A DNA stretch of 23,866 nt from positions 1-23,866 of the forward strand of contig NW_003141231.1 in NCBI RefSeq assembly GCF_000003605.2. The letters run 5' to 3'. Source of the stretch: Saccoglossus kowalevskii (Eukaryota > Hemichordata > Enteropneusta > Harrimaniidae). Positions 1 through 11,171 of the stretch are shown here, one piece after another; position 1 is the first letter of the stretch, and each line of letters starts with the position of its first letter. The translations under genes were made by a program, and so were the position numbers. The notes below the pieces were generated by a model. The model saw only the letters and a list, made by a program, of their open reading frames with translations, did not search any database and was not told the DNA's origin.

Positions 1-370
1 TCATTCATATACCAGATATATTAATTGAGACGTTTACAGCAACAATGCAACAGAGAAATTCCAGTAACACATACATATACCAGACATATCAGTTGAGACG
101 TTTAACAATCAAGGCAACAGAGAAATCCCAGTAACACGTTCATACACCAGACATATTAGTTGAGATGTTTACATCATCAAGCCAACAGAAATATTCCTGT
201 AACACGTTCATATACCCGACCTAATAATTGAGACGTTTACAGCATCAAGCCAACAGAGAAATTCCAGTAACAGGTTCATATACCAGGCATATTAGTTGAG
301 ACGTTTACACCATCAAGTAAACAGAGAAATTCCAGTAACACGTTCAAATACCAGACATATTAGTTGAAAT
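1..370 (+). repeat. Array segment repeated at about 18939–19308
   Basis: The first bases carry the rare form CCAGATATATTAATTG. The same rare form occurs at 18951, an offset of 18,938 bases. The following monomers match in order: a GCAACAATGCAAC copy, a 67-bp copy with CAAGGCAACAG, a copy with CATACACCAGAC and GAGATGTTTAC, then a copy with TATTCCTGTAAC. The match fades after about 370, where this side goes on with CAAACC/GAGGAATTC copies and the other side does not. It is the longest-distance block match in the window. Confidence 0.75.
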
Positions 371-800
371 GTTTACAGCATCAAACCAACAGAGGAATTC
401 CAGTAACACGTTCATATACCAGACATATTAGTTGACATGTTTACAGCATCAAACCAACAGAGGAATTCCAGTAACTCATTCATATACCCGACATATTAAT
501 TGAGACGTTTACAGCATCAAGCCAACAGAGAAATTCCAATAACAAGTTCATATACCAGGCATATTATTTGAGACGTTTACACCATCAAGTCAACAGAGAA
601 ATTCCAGTAACACGTTCATATACCAGACATATTAGTTGAAATGTTTACAGCATCAAACCAACAGAGAAATTCCATTAACACGTTCATATACCAGACATAT
701 TAGTTGAAATGTTTACAGCATCAAACCAACAGAGGAATTCGAGTAACTCATGCATATACCCGACATATTAATTGAGACGTTTACACCATCAAGCCAACAG
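370..800 (+). repeat. Satellite segment rich in GAGGAATTC copies
   Basis: Six or so monomers here alternate between copies with GAAATG or GACATG at the second CpG, ending in AAACCAACAGAGG, and copies with AACTCATTCATATACCCG. A rare form, GAATTCGAGTAACTCATGC, lies near 735–755. It recurs only near 8336 and 18576, each time followed by similar monomers, so this stretch shares ancestry with those two places (offsets about 7,601 and 17,841). Confidence 0.7.
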
Positions 801-1500
801 AGAACTTCCAGTAACAAGTTCATATACCAGGCATATTAGTTGAGATGTTTACACCATCAAGTCAACAGAGAAATTCCAGTAGCACGTTCATATACCAGAC
901 ATATTAGTTGAAATATTTACAGCATCAAGCCAACAGAGATATTGCAGTAACACGTTCACATACGAGACATATTAGTTGAGACGTTTACAGCATCAAGCCA
1001 ACAGAAATGTTCCAGTAACACGTTCATATACCAGACATATTAGTTGAGACGTTTACACCATCAAGCCAACAGAGAAATTCCATTAACACGTTCATATACC
1101 AGGCATATTAGCTGAAATGTTTACAGCATCAAACCAACAGAGGAATTCCAGTAACACGTTCATATACCAGACATATTAGTTGACATGTTTACAGCATCAA
1201 ACCAACAGAGGAATTCCAGTAACACGTTGATATACCATTCATATTAGTTGAGACGTTTACTCCACCAAGCCAACAGAGAAATTCCTGTAACACGTTCATA
1301 TACCCGACCTATTAATTGAGACGTTTACAGCATCAAGCCAACAGAGAAATTCCAGAAACACGTTCATAAACCAGACATATTAGTTGAGACGTTTACACCA
1401 TCAAGTCAACAGAGAAATTCCAGAAACACGTACATATACCAGACATATCAGTTGAGACGTTTAACAATCAAGCCAACAGAGAAATTCCATTAACACGTTC
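800..1500 (+). repeat. Ten-monomer block, paired with 3380–4080
   Basis: The order of subtypes here matches 3380–4080 at an offset of 2,579 bases (38 monomers). Shared markers are GAGATATTGCAG (938 and 3517), TTCACATACGAGAC, AGAAATGTTCC, GGCATATTAGCTGAAATG, and a CACGTTGATATACC copy (1226 and 3805). The first 100 bases differ at a few sites. The match ends near 1500, where this copy has ACCCGACGTATT and the other has ACCAGACATATT. Confidence 0.78.
1418..1484 (+). repeat. 67-bp monomer subtype (TTTAACAATC type)
   Basis: This is a clear example of a subtype that is one base shorter than the majority. TTTAACAATC replaces TTTACAGCATC. The short box travels with two other diagnostic changes in the same copy, CACGTACATA in place of CACGTTCATA and CATATCAGTTG in place of CATATTAGTTG, so these changes form one haplotype. 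The subtype recurs dozens of times, usually next to a copy with GCAACAATACAAC or GCAACAGTACAAC. It explains why multi-monomer offsets are a few bases below exact multiples of 68. Confidence 0.88.
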
Positions 1501-2765
1501 ATATACCCGACGTATTAATTGAGACGTTTACAGCATCAAGCCAACAGAGAAATTCCAGAAACACGTTCATAGACCAGACATATTAGTTGAGACGTTTACA
1601 CCATCAAGTCAACAGAGAAATTCCAGAAGCACGTTCATATACCAGACATATTAGTTGAAATGTTTACAGCATCAAACCATCAGAGGAATTCCAGTAACTC
1701 ATTCATATACCCGGCATATTAATTGAGACGTTTACAGCATCAAGCCAACAGAGAACTTCCAGTTACAAGTTCGTATACCAGGCATATTAGTTGAGACGTT
1801 TACACCATCAAGTCAACAGAGAAATTCCAGTAACACGTTCATATACCAGACATATTAGTTGAAATGTTTACAGCATCAAGCCAACAGAGAAATTCCAGTA
1901 ACACGTTCATATACCAGACATATTAGTTGAGACGTTTACAGCATCAAGCCAACAGAGAAATTCCAGTAACACGTTCATATACCAGACATTTTAGTTGAAA
2001 TGTTTACAGCATCAAGCCAACAGAGAAATTCCAGTAACACGTTCATATACCAGACATATTAGTTGAGACGTTTACAGCATCAAGCCAAGAGAGAAATTCC
2101 AGTAACACGTTCATATACCAGACATATTAGTTGAGACGTTTACACCATCAAGCCAACAGAGAAATTCCATTAACACGTTCATATACCAGACATATTAGTT
2201 GAAATGTTTACAACATCAAACCAACAGAGGAATTCCATTAACACGTTGGTATACCATTCATATTAGTTGGGACGTTTACTCCACCATGCCAACAGAGAAA
2301 TTCCTGTTAACACGTTCATATACCCGACCTATTATTGAGACGTTTACAGCATCAAGCCAACAGAGAAATTCCAGAAACACGTTCATAGACCAGACATATT
2401 AGTTGAGACGTTTACACCATCAAGTCAACAGACAAATTCCAGAAAACACGTACATATACCAGACATATCAGTTGAGAAGTTTAACAATCAAGCCAACAGA
2501 GAATTTCCATTAACACGTTCATATACCAGACATATTAATTGAGACGTTTACAGCAACAATACAACAGAGAAATTCCAGTAACACGTACATATAGCTGACA
2601 TATCAGTTGAGACGTTTAACAATCAAGCCAACAGAGAAATCCCTGTAACACGTTCATATACCAGACATATTATTTGAGATGTTTACAGCATCAAGCCAAC
2701 AGAAAAATTCCTGTAACACGTTCATATACCCGACATATTAATTGAGACGTTTGCAGTATCAAGCC
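1500..2765 (+). repeat. 1.26-kb higher-order block, copy 1 (partner 16625–17890)
   Basis: This block is nearly identical to 16625–17890 at a constant offset of about 15,124 bases. Rare shared markers make the match secure: AAACCATCAGAGG, AGTTACAAGTTCGTATACC (1761 and 16885), CAAGAGAGAAATTCC (2087 and 17211), CACGTTGGTATACC, GTTGGGACG and CACCATGCC. The copies differ by a few single bases. This copy has an extra T in CCTGTTAACACG (about 2306) and lacks an A in CTATTATTGAG (about 2333), neither seen in the partner. Those two changes produce a spurious open frame. Confidence 0.85.
1893..1960 (+). repeat. Reference 68-bp monomer (majority type)
   Basis: This copy matches the most frequent base at essentially every position and can serve as the type monomer. 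It contains two CpG sites, both inside ACGTT: one in CACGTTCATA near position 12 and one in GAGACGTTTAC near position 41. Most subtypes differ from it by 3 to 8 bases concentrated at the same sites: the base after TTCCAG, the CACGTT box, ACCAGAC versus ACCCGAC, TTAGTTG versus TTAATTG, the second CpG, GCATCAAGCC versus CCATCAAGTC, and the GAGAAA tail. Confidence 0.9.
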
Positions 2766-3190
2766 AACAGAAAAATTCAAGTAACAAGTTCATATACCCG
2801 GCATATTAGTTGAAATGTTTACAGCATCAAGCCAACAGAGAAATTCAAGTAACAAGTTCATAACCCAGACATATTAATTGAGACGTTTACAGCAACAATG
2901 CAACAGAGAAATTCAAGTAACATGTACATATACCAGACATATCAGTTGAGACGTTTAACAATCAAGGCAACTGAGAAATCCCAGTAACACGTTCATACAC
3001 CAGACATATTAGTTGAGATGTTTACATCATCAAGCCAACAGAAATATTCCTCTAACACGTTCATATACCCGACCTATTAATTGAGACGTTTACAGCATCA
3101 AGCCAACAGAGAAATTCCAGAAACACGTTCATAGACCAGACATATTAGTTGAGACGTTTACACCATCAAGTCAACAGAGAAATTCCAGAA
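2400..3190 (+). repeat. Three-copy block, copy 1 (others 15960–16750 and 21935–22725)
   Basis: Three markers found together define this block: GTTGAGAAGTTTAAC (2471), GTTTGCAGTATC (about 2749) and TTCATAACCCAGAC (about 2858). The same markers in the same order occur 13,562 and 19,534 bases downstream. Inside the block are copies beginning TTCAAGTAAC and a 67-bp copy with CATGTACATA. The end overlaps the entry before it, because the array's duplications overlap each other rather than forming a single periodic unit. Confidence 0.82.
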
Positions 3191-3805
3191 ACACGTACAT
3201 ATACCAGACATATCAGTTGAGAAGTTTAACAATCAAGCCAACAGAGAAATTCCATTAACACGTTCATATACCAGACATATTAATTGAGACGTTTACAGCA
3301 ACAATACAACAGAGAAATTCCAGTAACACGTACATATAGCAGACATATCAGTTGAGACGTTTAACAATCAAGCCAACAGAGAACTTCCATTAACAAGTTC
3401 ATATACCAGGCATATTAGTTGAAACGTTTACACCATCAAGTCAACAGAGAAATTCCAGTAACACGTTCATATACCAGACATATTAGTTGAAATATTTACA
3501 GCATCAAGCCAACAGAGATATTGCAGTAACACGTTCACATACGAGACATATTAGTTGAGACGTTTACAGCATCAAGCCAACAGAAATGTTCCAGTAACAC
3601 GTTCATATACCAGACATATTAGTTGAGACGTTTACACCATCAAGCCAACAGAGAAATTCCATTAACACGTTCATATACCAGGCATATTAGCTGAAATGTT
3701 TACAGCATCAAACCAACAGAGGAATTCCAGTAACACGTTCATATACCAGACATATTAGTTGACATGTTTACAGCATCAAACCAACAGAGGAATTCCAGTA
3801 ACACG
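3190..3805 (+). repeat. Satellite segment leading into the 9.3-kb-offset block
   Basis: About nine monomers. The first ones are a 67-bp GAGAAGTTTAAC copy and a GCAACAATACAAC copy, an order also present at 2460–2600, so 3190–3300 repeats that part locally. From about 3380 it resembles both 21290–21700 and 23320–23740, with the rare GTTGAAACG copy and GAGATATTGCAG. It ends with the CACGTTGATATACC landmark copy at 3805. Confidence 0.7.
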
Positions 3806-6780
3806 TTGATATACCATTCATATTAGTTGAGACGTTTACTCCACCAAGCCAACAGAGAAATTCCTGTAACACGTTCATATACCCGAACTATTAATTGAGA
3901 CGTTTACAGCATCAAGCCAACAGAGAAATTCCAGAAACACGTTCATAGACCAGACATATTAGTTGAGACGTTTACACCATCAAGTCAACAGAGAAATTCC
4001 AGAAACACGTACATATACCAGACATATCAGTTGAGACGTTTAACAATCAAGCCAACAGAGAAATTCCATTAACACGTTCATATACCAGACATATTAATTG
4101 AGACGTTTACAGCAACAGTACAACAGAGAAATTCCAGTAACACGTACATATAGCAGACATATCAGTTGAGACGTTTAACAATCAAGCCAACAGAGGAATT
4201 CCATTAACACGTTCATATACCAGACATATTAATTGAGACGTTTACAGCAACATTGCAACAGAGAAATTCCAGTAACACGTAAATATACCATACATATCAG
4301 TTGAGGCGTTTAACAATCAAGCCAACAGAGAAATCCCAGTAACACGTTCATATACCAGACATATTAGTTGAGACGTTTACACCATCAAGTCAACAGAGAA
4401 ATTCCAGAAACACGTACATATACCAGACATATCAGTTGAGACGTTTAACAATCAAGCCAACAGAGAAATTCCATTAACACGTTCATATACCAGACATATT
4501 AATTGAGACGTTTACAGCAACAATACAACAGAGAAATTCCAGTAACACGTACATATAGCAGACATATCAGTTGAGACGTTTAACAATCAAGCCAACAGAG
4601 AACTTCCAGTAACAAGTTCATATACCAGGCATATTAGTTGAGACGTTTACACCATCAAGTCAACAGAGAAATTCCAGTAACACGTTCATATACCAGACAT
4701 ATTAGTTGAAATATTTACAGCATCAAGCCAACAGAGAAATTGCAGTAACACGTTCACATACGAGACATATTAGTTGAGACGTTTACAGCATCAAGCCAAC
4801 AGAGATGTTCCAGTAACACGTTCATATACCAGACATATTAGTTGAGACGTTTACACCATCAAGCCAACAGAGAAATTCCATTAACACGTTCATATACCAG
4901 ACATATTAGTTGACATGTTTACAGCATCAAACCAACAGAGGAATTCCAGTAACACGTTCATATACCAGACATATTAGTTGACATGTTTACAGCATCAAAC
5001 CAACAGAGGAATTCCAGTAACTCATTCATGTACCCGACATATTAATTGAGACGTTTACAGCATCAAGCCAACAGAGAAATTCCAATAACAAGTTCATATA
5101 CCAAGCATATTATTTGAGAAGTTTACACCATCAAGTCAACAGAGAAATTCCAGTAACACGTTCATATACCAGACATATTAGTTGAAATGTTTACAGCATC
5201 AAGCCAACAGAGAAATTCCAGTAACACGTTCATATACCAGACATATCAGTTGAGACGTTTAACAATCAAGCCAACAGAGAAATTCCATTAACACGTTCAT
5301 ATATCAGACATATTAATTGAGACGTTTACAGCAACAGTACAACAGAGAAATTCCAGTAACACGTACATATAGCAGACATATCAGTTGAGACGTTTAACAA
5401 TCAAGCCAACAGAGGAATTCCATTAACACGTTCATATACCAGACATATTAATTGAGACGTTTACAGCAACAATGCAACAGAGAAATTCCAGTAACACGTA
5501 CATATACCATACATATCAGTTGAGGCGTTTAACAATCAAGCCAACAGAGAAATCCCAGTAACACGTTCATATACCAGACATATTAGTTGAGACGTTTACA
5601 CCATCAAGTCAACAGAGAAATTCCAGAAACACGTACATATACCAGACATATCAGTTGAGACGTTTAACAATCAAGCCAACAGAGAAATTCCATTAACACG
5701 TTCATATACCAGACATATTAATTGAGACGTTTACAGCAACAATACAACAGAGAAATTCCAGTAACACGTACATATAGCAGACATATCAGTTGAGACGTTT
5801 AACAATCAAGCCAACAGAGAACTTCCAGTAACAAGTTCATATACCAGGCATATTAGTTGAGACGTTTACACCATCAAGTCAACAGAGACATTCCAGTAAC
5901 ACGTTCATATACCAGACATATTAGTTGAAATATTTACAGCATCAAGCCAACAGAGAAATTGCAGTAACACGTTCACATACGAGACATATTAGTTGAGACG
6001 TTTACAGCATCAAGCCAACAGAGATGTTCCAGTAACACGTTCATATACCAGACAAATTAGTTGAGACGTTTACACCATCAAGCCAACAGAGAAATTCCAT
6101 TAACACGTTCATTTACCAGGACATATTAGTTGATATGTTTACAGCATCAAACCAACAGAGGAATTCCAGTAACACGTTCATATACCAGACATATTAGTTG
6201 ACATGTTTACAGCATCAAACCAACAGAGGAATTCCAGTAACTCATTCATATACCCGACATATTAATTGAGACGTTTACAGCATCAAGCCAACAGAGAAAT
6301 TCCAATAACAAGTTCATATACCAAGCATATTATTTGAGAAGTTTACACCATCAAGTCAACAGAGAAATTCCAGTAACACGTTCATATACCAGACATATTA
6401 GTTGAAATGTTTACAGCATCAAGCCAACAGAGAAATTCCAGTAACACGTTCATATACCAGACATATTAGTTGAGACGTTTACAGCATCAAGCCAACAGAG
6501 AAATTCCAGTAACACGTCCATATACCAGACATATTAGTTGAGACGTTTACACCCTCAAGCCAACAGAGAAATTCCATTAACACGTTCATATACCAGACAT
6601 ATTAGTTGAAATGTTTACAGCATCAAACCAACAGAGGAATTCCATTAACACGTTGATATACCATTCATATTAGTTGAAACGTTTACTAAACCAAGCCAAC
6701 AGAGAAATTCCTGTAACACGTTCATATACCCGACCTATTAATTGAGACGTTTACAGCATCAAGCCAACAGAGAAATTCCA
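3805..6780 (+). repeat. 3.0-kb higher-order block, copy 1 (partner 13097–15935)
   Basis: About 44 monomers match 13097–15935 in order at an offset of 9,292 bases. The offset falls to 9,156 after about 5650, because the partner lacks two monomers there. Shared rare forms include ATACCCGAACTATT, GCAACAGTACAAC, GTTGAGGCG, CATATATCAGAC (5295 and 14587), CCAAGCATATTATTTGAGAAG (5101 and 14393, 6321 and 15477) and CACGTCCATATACC. The block contains its own 18-monomer tandem duplication. It ends where this copy continues TTCCAGTAACAAG while the partner continues TTCCAGAAACACG. Confidence 0.85.
4080..6440 (+). repeat. 18-monomer tandem duplication (period 1,219 bp)
   Basis: Two consecutive units of about 1.2 kb match marker by marker at 1,219 bases: AGCAACAGTA (4111 and 5330), TTGAGGCG (4301 and 5520), AGAGATGTTC (4801 and 6020) and CCAAGCATAT (5101 and 6321). 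The last is one base off because of an inserted G at about 6118. The join is the monomer at about 5215–5282: its first half is the majority type (CACGTTCATA) and its second half is the 67-bp type (CATATCAG, TTTAACAATC), a combination otherwise rare. That fits unequal crossover inside a monomer. Confidence 0.82.
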
Positions 6781-8040
6781 GTAACAAGTTCATATACCAG
6801 GCATATTAGTTGAGACATTTACACCATCAAGTCAACAGAGAAATTCCAGTAACACGTTCATATACCAGACATATTAGTTGAAATGTTTACAGCATCAAGC
6901 CAACAGAGAAATTACAGTAACATGTTCACATACGAGACATATTAGTTGAGACGTTTACAGCATCAAGCCAACAGAGAAATTCCAGTAACACGTTCATATA
7001 CCAGACATATTAGTTGAGACGTTTACACCATCAAGCCAACAGAGAAATTCCATTAACACGTTCATATACCAGACATATTAGCTGACATGTTTACAGCATC
7101 AAACCAACAGAGGAATTCCAGTAACTCATTCATATACCCGACATATTAATTGAGACGTTTACAGCATCAAGCCAACAGAGAAATTCCAATAACAAGTTCA
7201 TATACCAGGCATATTATTTGAGACGTTTACACCATCAAGTCAACAGAGAAATTCCAGTAACACGTTCATAAGCCAGACATATAAGTTGAAATGTTTACAG
7301 CATCAAGCCAACAGAGAAATTCCAGTAACACGTTCATATACCAGACATATTAGTTGAGACGCTTACAGCAACAAGCCAACAGAGAAATTCCAGTAACACG
7401 TTCATATACCAGACATAGCAGTTGAGACGTTTACACCATCAAGCCAACAGAGAAATTCCATTAACACGTTCATATACCAGACATATTAGTTGAAATGTTT
7501 ACAGCATCAAACCAACTGAGGAATTCCATTAACACGTTGATATACCAGGCATATTAGTTGAGACGTTTACTCCACCAAGCCAACAGAGAAATTCCTGTAA
7601 CACGTTCATATACCCGACCTATTAATTGAGACGTTTACAGCATCAAGCCAACAGAGAAATTCCAGAAAAACGTTCATAGACCAGACATATTAGTTGAGAC
7701 GTTTACACCATCAAGTCAACAGAGAAATTCCAGAAACACGTACATATACCAGACATATCAGTTGAGACGTTTAACAATCAAGCCAACAGAGAAATCCCAG
7801 TAACACGTTCGTATACCAGACATATTAGTTGAGATGTTTACAGCATCAAGCCAACAAAAAAATTCAAGTAACAAGTTCATATACCTGGCATATAAGTTGA
7901 GACGTTTACACCATCAAGCCAACAGAGAAACTCCATTAACACGTTCATATATCAGACATACTAGCTGTAATGTTTACAGCATCAAACCAACACAAGAATT
8001 CCAGTAACACGTTCATATACCAGACATATTAGTTGACATG
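6781..8040 (+). repeat. 1.26-kb block, copy 1 (partner 9696–11030)
   Basis: The block matches 9696–11030 at an offset of about 2,915. Markers include TTGAGACATTTACACC (6811 and 9726), AACATGTTCACATACGAG, GAGACGCTTACAG (7358 and 10273), ACATAGCAGTTGAG and GAAAAACGTTCA. Near 7851 this copy joins AAGCCAACA directly to AAAAAATTCAAG. The partner has one extra 68-bp monomer at that point, with TTCCTATAAC and GTTTGCAGTATC, so this copy lost exactly one monomer. After the join the offset is 2,982. The final part also resembles 17897–18100. Confidence 0.82.
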
Positions 8041-8645
8041 TTTACAGCATCAAACCAACAGAGGAATTCCAGTAACACGTTCATATACCAGACATATTAG
8101 TTGAAATGTTTACAGCATCAAACCAACAGAGGAATTCCATTAACACGTTGATATACCAGGCATATTAGTTGAGACGTTTACTCCACGAAGCCAACAGAGA
8201 AATTCCTGTAACACGTTCATATACCCGACCTATTAATTGAGACGTTTACAGCATCAAGCCAACAGAGAAATTCCAGAAGCACGTTCATATACCAGACATA
8301 TTAGTTGAAATGTTTACAGCATCAAACCAACAGAGGAATTCGAGTAACTCATGCATATACCCGACATATTAATTGAGACGTTTACACCATCAAGCCAACA
8401 GAGAACTTCCAGTAACAAGTTCATATACCAGGCATATTAGTTGAGATGTTTACACCATCAAGTCAACAGAGAAATTCCAGTAGCACGTTCATATACCAGA
8501 CATATTAGTTGAATTGTTTACAGCATCAAGCCAACAGAGAAATTGCAGTAACACGTTCACATACGAGACATATTAGTTGAGACGTTTACAGCATCAAGCC
8601 AACAGAGAAATTCCAGTAACACGTTCATATACCAGACATATTAGT
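8040..8645 (+). repeat. Nine-monomer block, repeated at about 18280–18885
   Basis: From about 8100 the sequence follows 18341–18885 at an offset of 10,240. It shares the rare GAATTCGAGTAACTCATGC (8336 and 18576), GAGATGTTTACACC, TAGCACGTTCATA and TTGCAGTAAC/TTCACATACGAG copies. A landmark CACGTTGATATACCAGGC copy lies at 8147. A third, shorter relative lies near 735–960. Differences are single bases, such as CCACGAAGCC here against CCATGAAGCC there. Confidence 0.75.
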
Positions 8646-8800
8646 TGAAGACGTTTACACCATCAAGCCAACAGAGAATTCCATTAACACGTTCATATAC
8701 CAGACATAGAGCTGAATGCTTACAGCATCAAACCACAGAGAAATTCCAGTAACACGTCATATACCAGAACATATTAGTTGAAATGTTACAGCATCAAGCC
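8645..8800 (+). repeat. Two to three monomers with a cluster of small indels
   Basis: These copies are recognisable monomers but carry about eight small indels in 150 bases: an extra A in TTGAAGACG, a lost A in GAGAATTCC, a two-base loss in CATAGAGCTG, GCTGAATGCTTAC one base short, AAACCACAGAG one short, CACGTCATATACC one short, an extra A in CAGAACATATT, and AATGTTACAGC one short. Elsewhere a copy rarely has even one indel. The abrupt cluster suggests a low-coverage consensus or a patched assembly join rather than biology, but the sequence alone cannot settle this. Confidence 0.75.
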
Positions 8801-9500
8801 AACAGAGAAATTTCAGTAACGCGTTCATATACCAGACATATTAGTTGAGACGTTTACAGCATCAAGCCAACAGAGAAATTCCAGTAACACGTTCATATAC
8901 CAGACATATTAGTTGAGACGTTTACACCCTCAAGCCAACAGAGAAATTCCATTAACACGTTCATATACCAGACATATTAGTTGAAATGTTTACAGCATCA
9001 AACCAACAGAGGAATTCAATTAACACGTTGATATACCATTCATATATTTGAGACGTTTACTCCACCAAGCCAACAGAGAAATTCCTGTAACACGTTCATA
9101 TACCCGAACTATTAATTGAGACGTTTACAGCATCAATCCAACAGAGAAATTCCAGAAACACGTTCATAGACCAGACATATTAGTTGAGACGTTTACACCA
9201 TCAAGTCAACAGAGAAATTCCAGAAACACGTACATATACCAGACATATCAGTTGAGACGTTTAACAATCAAGCCAACAGAGAAATTCCATTAACACGTTC
9301 ATATACCAGACATATTAATTGAGACGTTTACAGCAACAGTACAACAGAGAAATTCCAGTAACACGTACATATAGCAGACATATCAGTTGAGACGTTTAAC
9401 AATCAAGCCAACAGAGGAATTCCATTAACACGTTCATATACCAGACATATTAATTGAGACGTTTACAGCAACAATGCAACAGAGAAATTCCAGTAACACG
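8800..9500 (+). repeat. Ten-monomer block, copy 1 of 3 (others about 11380–12080 and 12872–13570)
   Basis: The block is defined by TAACGCGTTC (8817, 11395 and 12887), ACACCCTCAAGCC, GGAATTCAATTAAC, CACGTTGATATACC and ACCCGAACTATT in that order. The offset to the second copy is about 2,578 and from second to third 1,492. This copy has a local loss in CATATATTTGAG near 9045. The TAACGCG form adds a third CpG to the monomer and is seen only in these three places. Confidence 0.8.
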
Positions 9501-9696
9501 TACATATACCAGACATATCAGTTGAGACGTTTAACAATCAAGGCAACAGAGAAATCCCTGTAACACGTTCATACACCAGACATATTAGTTGAGATGTTTA
9601 CATCATCAAGCCAACAGAAATATTCCTGTAACACGTTCATATACCCGACCTATTAATTGAGACGTTTACAGCATCAAGCCAACAGAGAAATTCCAG
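9500..9696 (+). repeat. Three monomers of the CATACACCAGAC / GAGATGTTTACATC group
   Basis: A 67-bp copy with CAAGGCAACAG is followed by a copy with CATACACCAGAC and GAGATGTTTACATCATC, then one with TATTCCTGTAAC and ACCCGACCTATT. The same trio occurs at about 80–240, 2950–3090, 16510–16650, 19030–19170 and 22490–22630, so it is a stable three-monomer module used in several contexts. Confidence 0.75.
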
Positions 9697-11030
9697 TAAC
9701 AAGTTCATATACCAGGCATATTAGTTGAGACATTTACACCATCAAGTCAACAGAGAAATTCCAGTAACACGTTCATATACCAGACATATTAGTTGAAATG
9801 TTTACAGCATCAAGCCAACAGAGAAATTACAGTAACATGTTCACATACGAGACATATTAGTTGAGACGTTTACAGCATCGAGCCAACAGAGAAATTCCAG
9901 TAACACGTTCATATACCAGACATATTAGTTGAGACGTTTACACCATCAAGCCAACAGAGAAATTCCATTAACACGTTCATATACCAGACATATTAGCTGA
10001 CATGTTTACAGCATCAAACCAACAGAGGAATTCCAGTAACTCATTCATATACCCGACATATTAATTGAGACGTTTACAGCATCAAGCCAACAGAGAAATT
10101 CCAATAACAAGTTCATATACCAGGCATATTATTTGAGACGTTTACACCATCAAGTCAACAGAGAAATTCCAGTAACACGTTCATATGCCAGACATATAAG
10201 TTGAAATGTTTACAGCATCAAGCCAACAGAGAAATTCCAGTAACACGTTCATATACCAGACATATTAGTTGAGACGCTTACAGCATCAAGCCAACAGAGA
10301 AATTCCAGTAACACGTTCATATACCAGACATAGCAGTTGAGACGTTTACACCATCAAGCCAACAGAGAAATTCCATTAACACGTTCATATACCAGACATA
10401 TTAGTTGAAATGTTTACAGCATCAAACCAACAGAGGAATTCCATTAACACGTTGATATACCAGGCATATTAGTGAGACGTTTACTCCATCAAGCCAACAG
10501 AGAAATTCCTGTAACACGTTCATATTCCCGACATATTAGTTGAGACGTTTACAGCATCAAGCCAACAGAGAAATTCCAGAAAAACGTTCACAGACCAGAC
10601 ATATTAGTTGAGACGTTTACACCATCAAGTCAACAGAGAAATTCCAGAAACACGTACATATACCAGACATATCAGTTGAGACGTTTAACAATCAAGCCAA
10701 CAGAGAAATCCCAGTAACACGTTCATATACCAGACATATTAGTTGAGATGTTTACAGCATCAAGCCAACAGAAAAATTCCTATAACACGTTCATATACCC
10801 GACATATTAATTGAGACGTTTGCAGTATCAAGCCAACAAAAAAATTCAAGTAACAAGTTCATATACCTGGCATATTCGTTGAGACGTTTACACCATCAAG
10901 CCAACAGAGAAATTCCATTAACACGTTCATATACCAGACATATTAGCTGAAATGTTTACAGCATCAAACCAACAGAGGAATTCCAGTAACACGTTCATAT
11001 ACCAGACATATTAGTTGACATGTTTACAGC
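9696..11030 (+). repeat. 1.33-kb block, copy 2 (partner 6781–8040)
   Basis: This is the longer version of the block at 6781–8040 and keeps the monomer lost there (about 10765–10832, with TTCCTATAAC and GTTTGCAGTATC). One T is missing in TATTAGTGAGACG near 10470, which shifts the offset from 2,915 to 2,914. The match ends near 11030, where this copy continues CAAGCCAACAGAG and its partner CAAACCAACAGAGG. Confidence 0.82.
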
Positions 11031-11171
11031 ATCAAGCCAACAGAGAAATTCCAGAAACACGTTCATAGACCAGACATATTAGTTGAGACGTTTACACCAT
11101 CAAGTCAACAGAGAAAGTCCAGAAGCACGTTCATATACAAGACATATTAGTTGAAATGTTTACAGCATCAA
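11030..11171 (+). repeat. Two satellite monomers between blocks
   Basis: One GAAACACGTTCATAGACC copy with CACCATCAAGTC is followed by a GAAGCACGTTCATATACAAG copy with GAAATG. The pair resembles 1540–1680 and 16665–16805. It has the private change GAGAAAGTCCAG near 11113. Nothing other than satellite is present. Confidence 0.7.

Noticed and set aside
2199..2402. Open frame of 67 codons on the + strand
   Set aside because: It starts at TTG, spans three satellite monomers, and exists only because of one inserted T near 2306 (CCTGTTAAC) that bypasses a TAA. The near-identical partner at about 17323–17525 lacks the insertion and is closed. There is no ribosome binding site, domain or conservation.
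8660..8720. Decayed boundary between two different arrays
   Set aside because: The sequence on both sides belongs to the same subtypes and the monomer phase resumes immediately, so clustered indels from consensus error explain it better than an array boundary.
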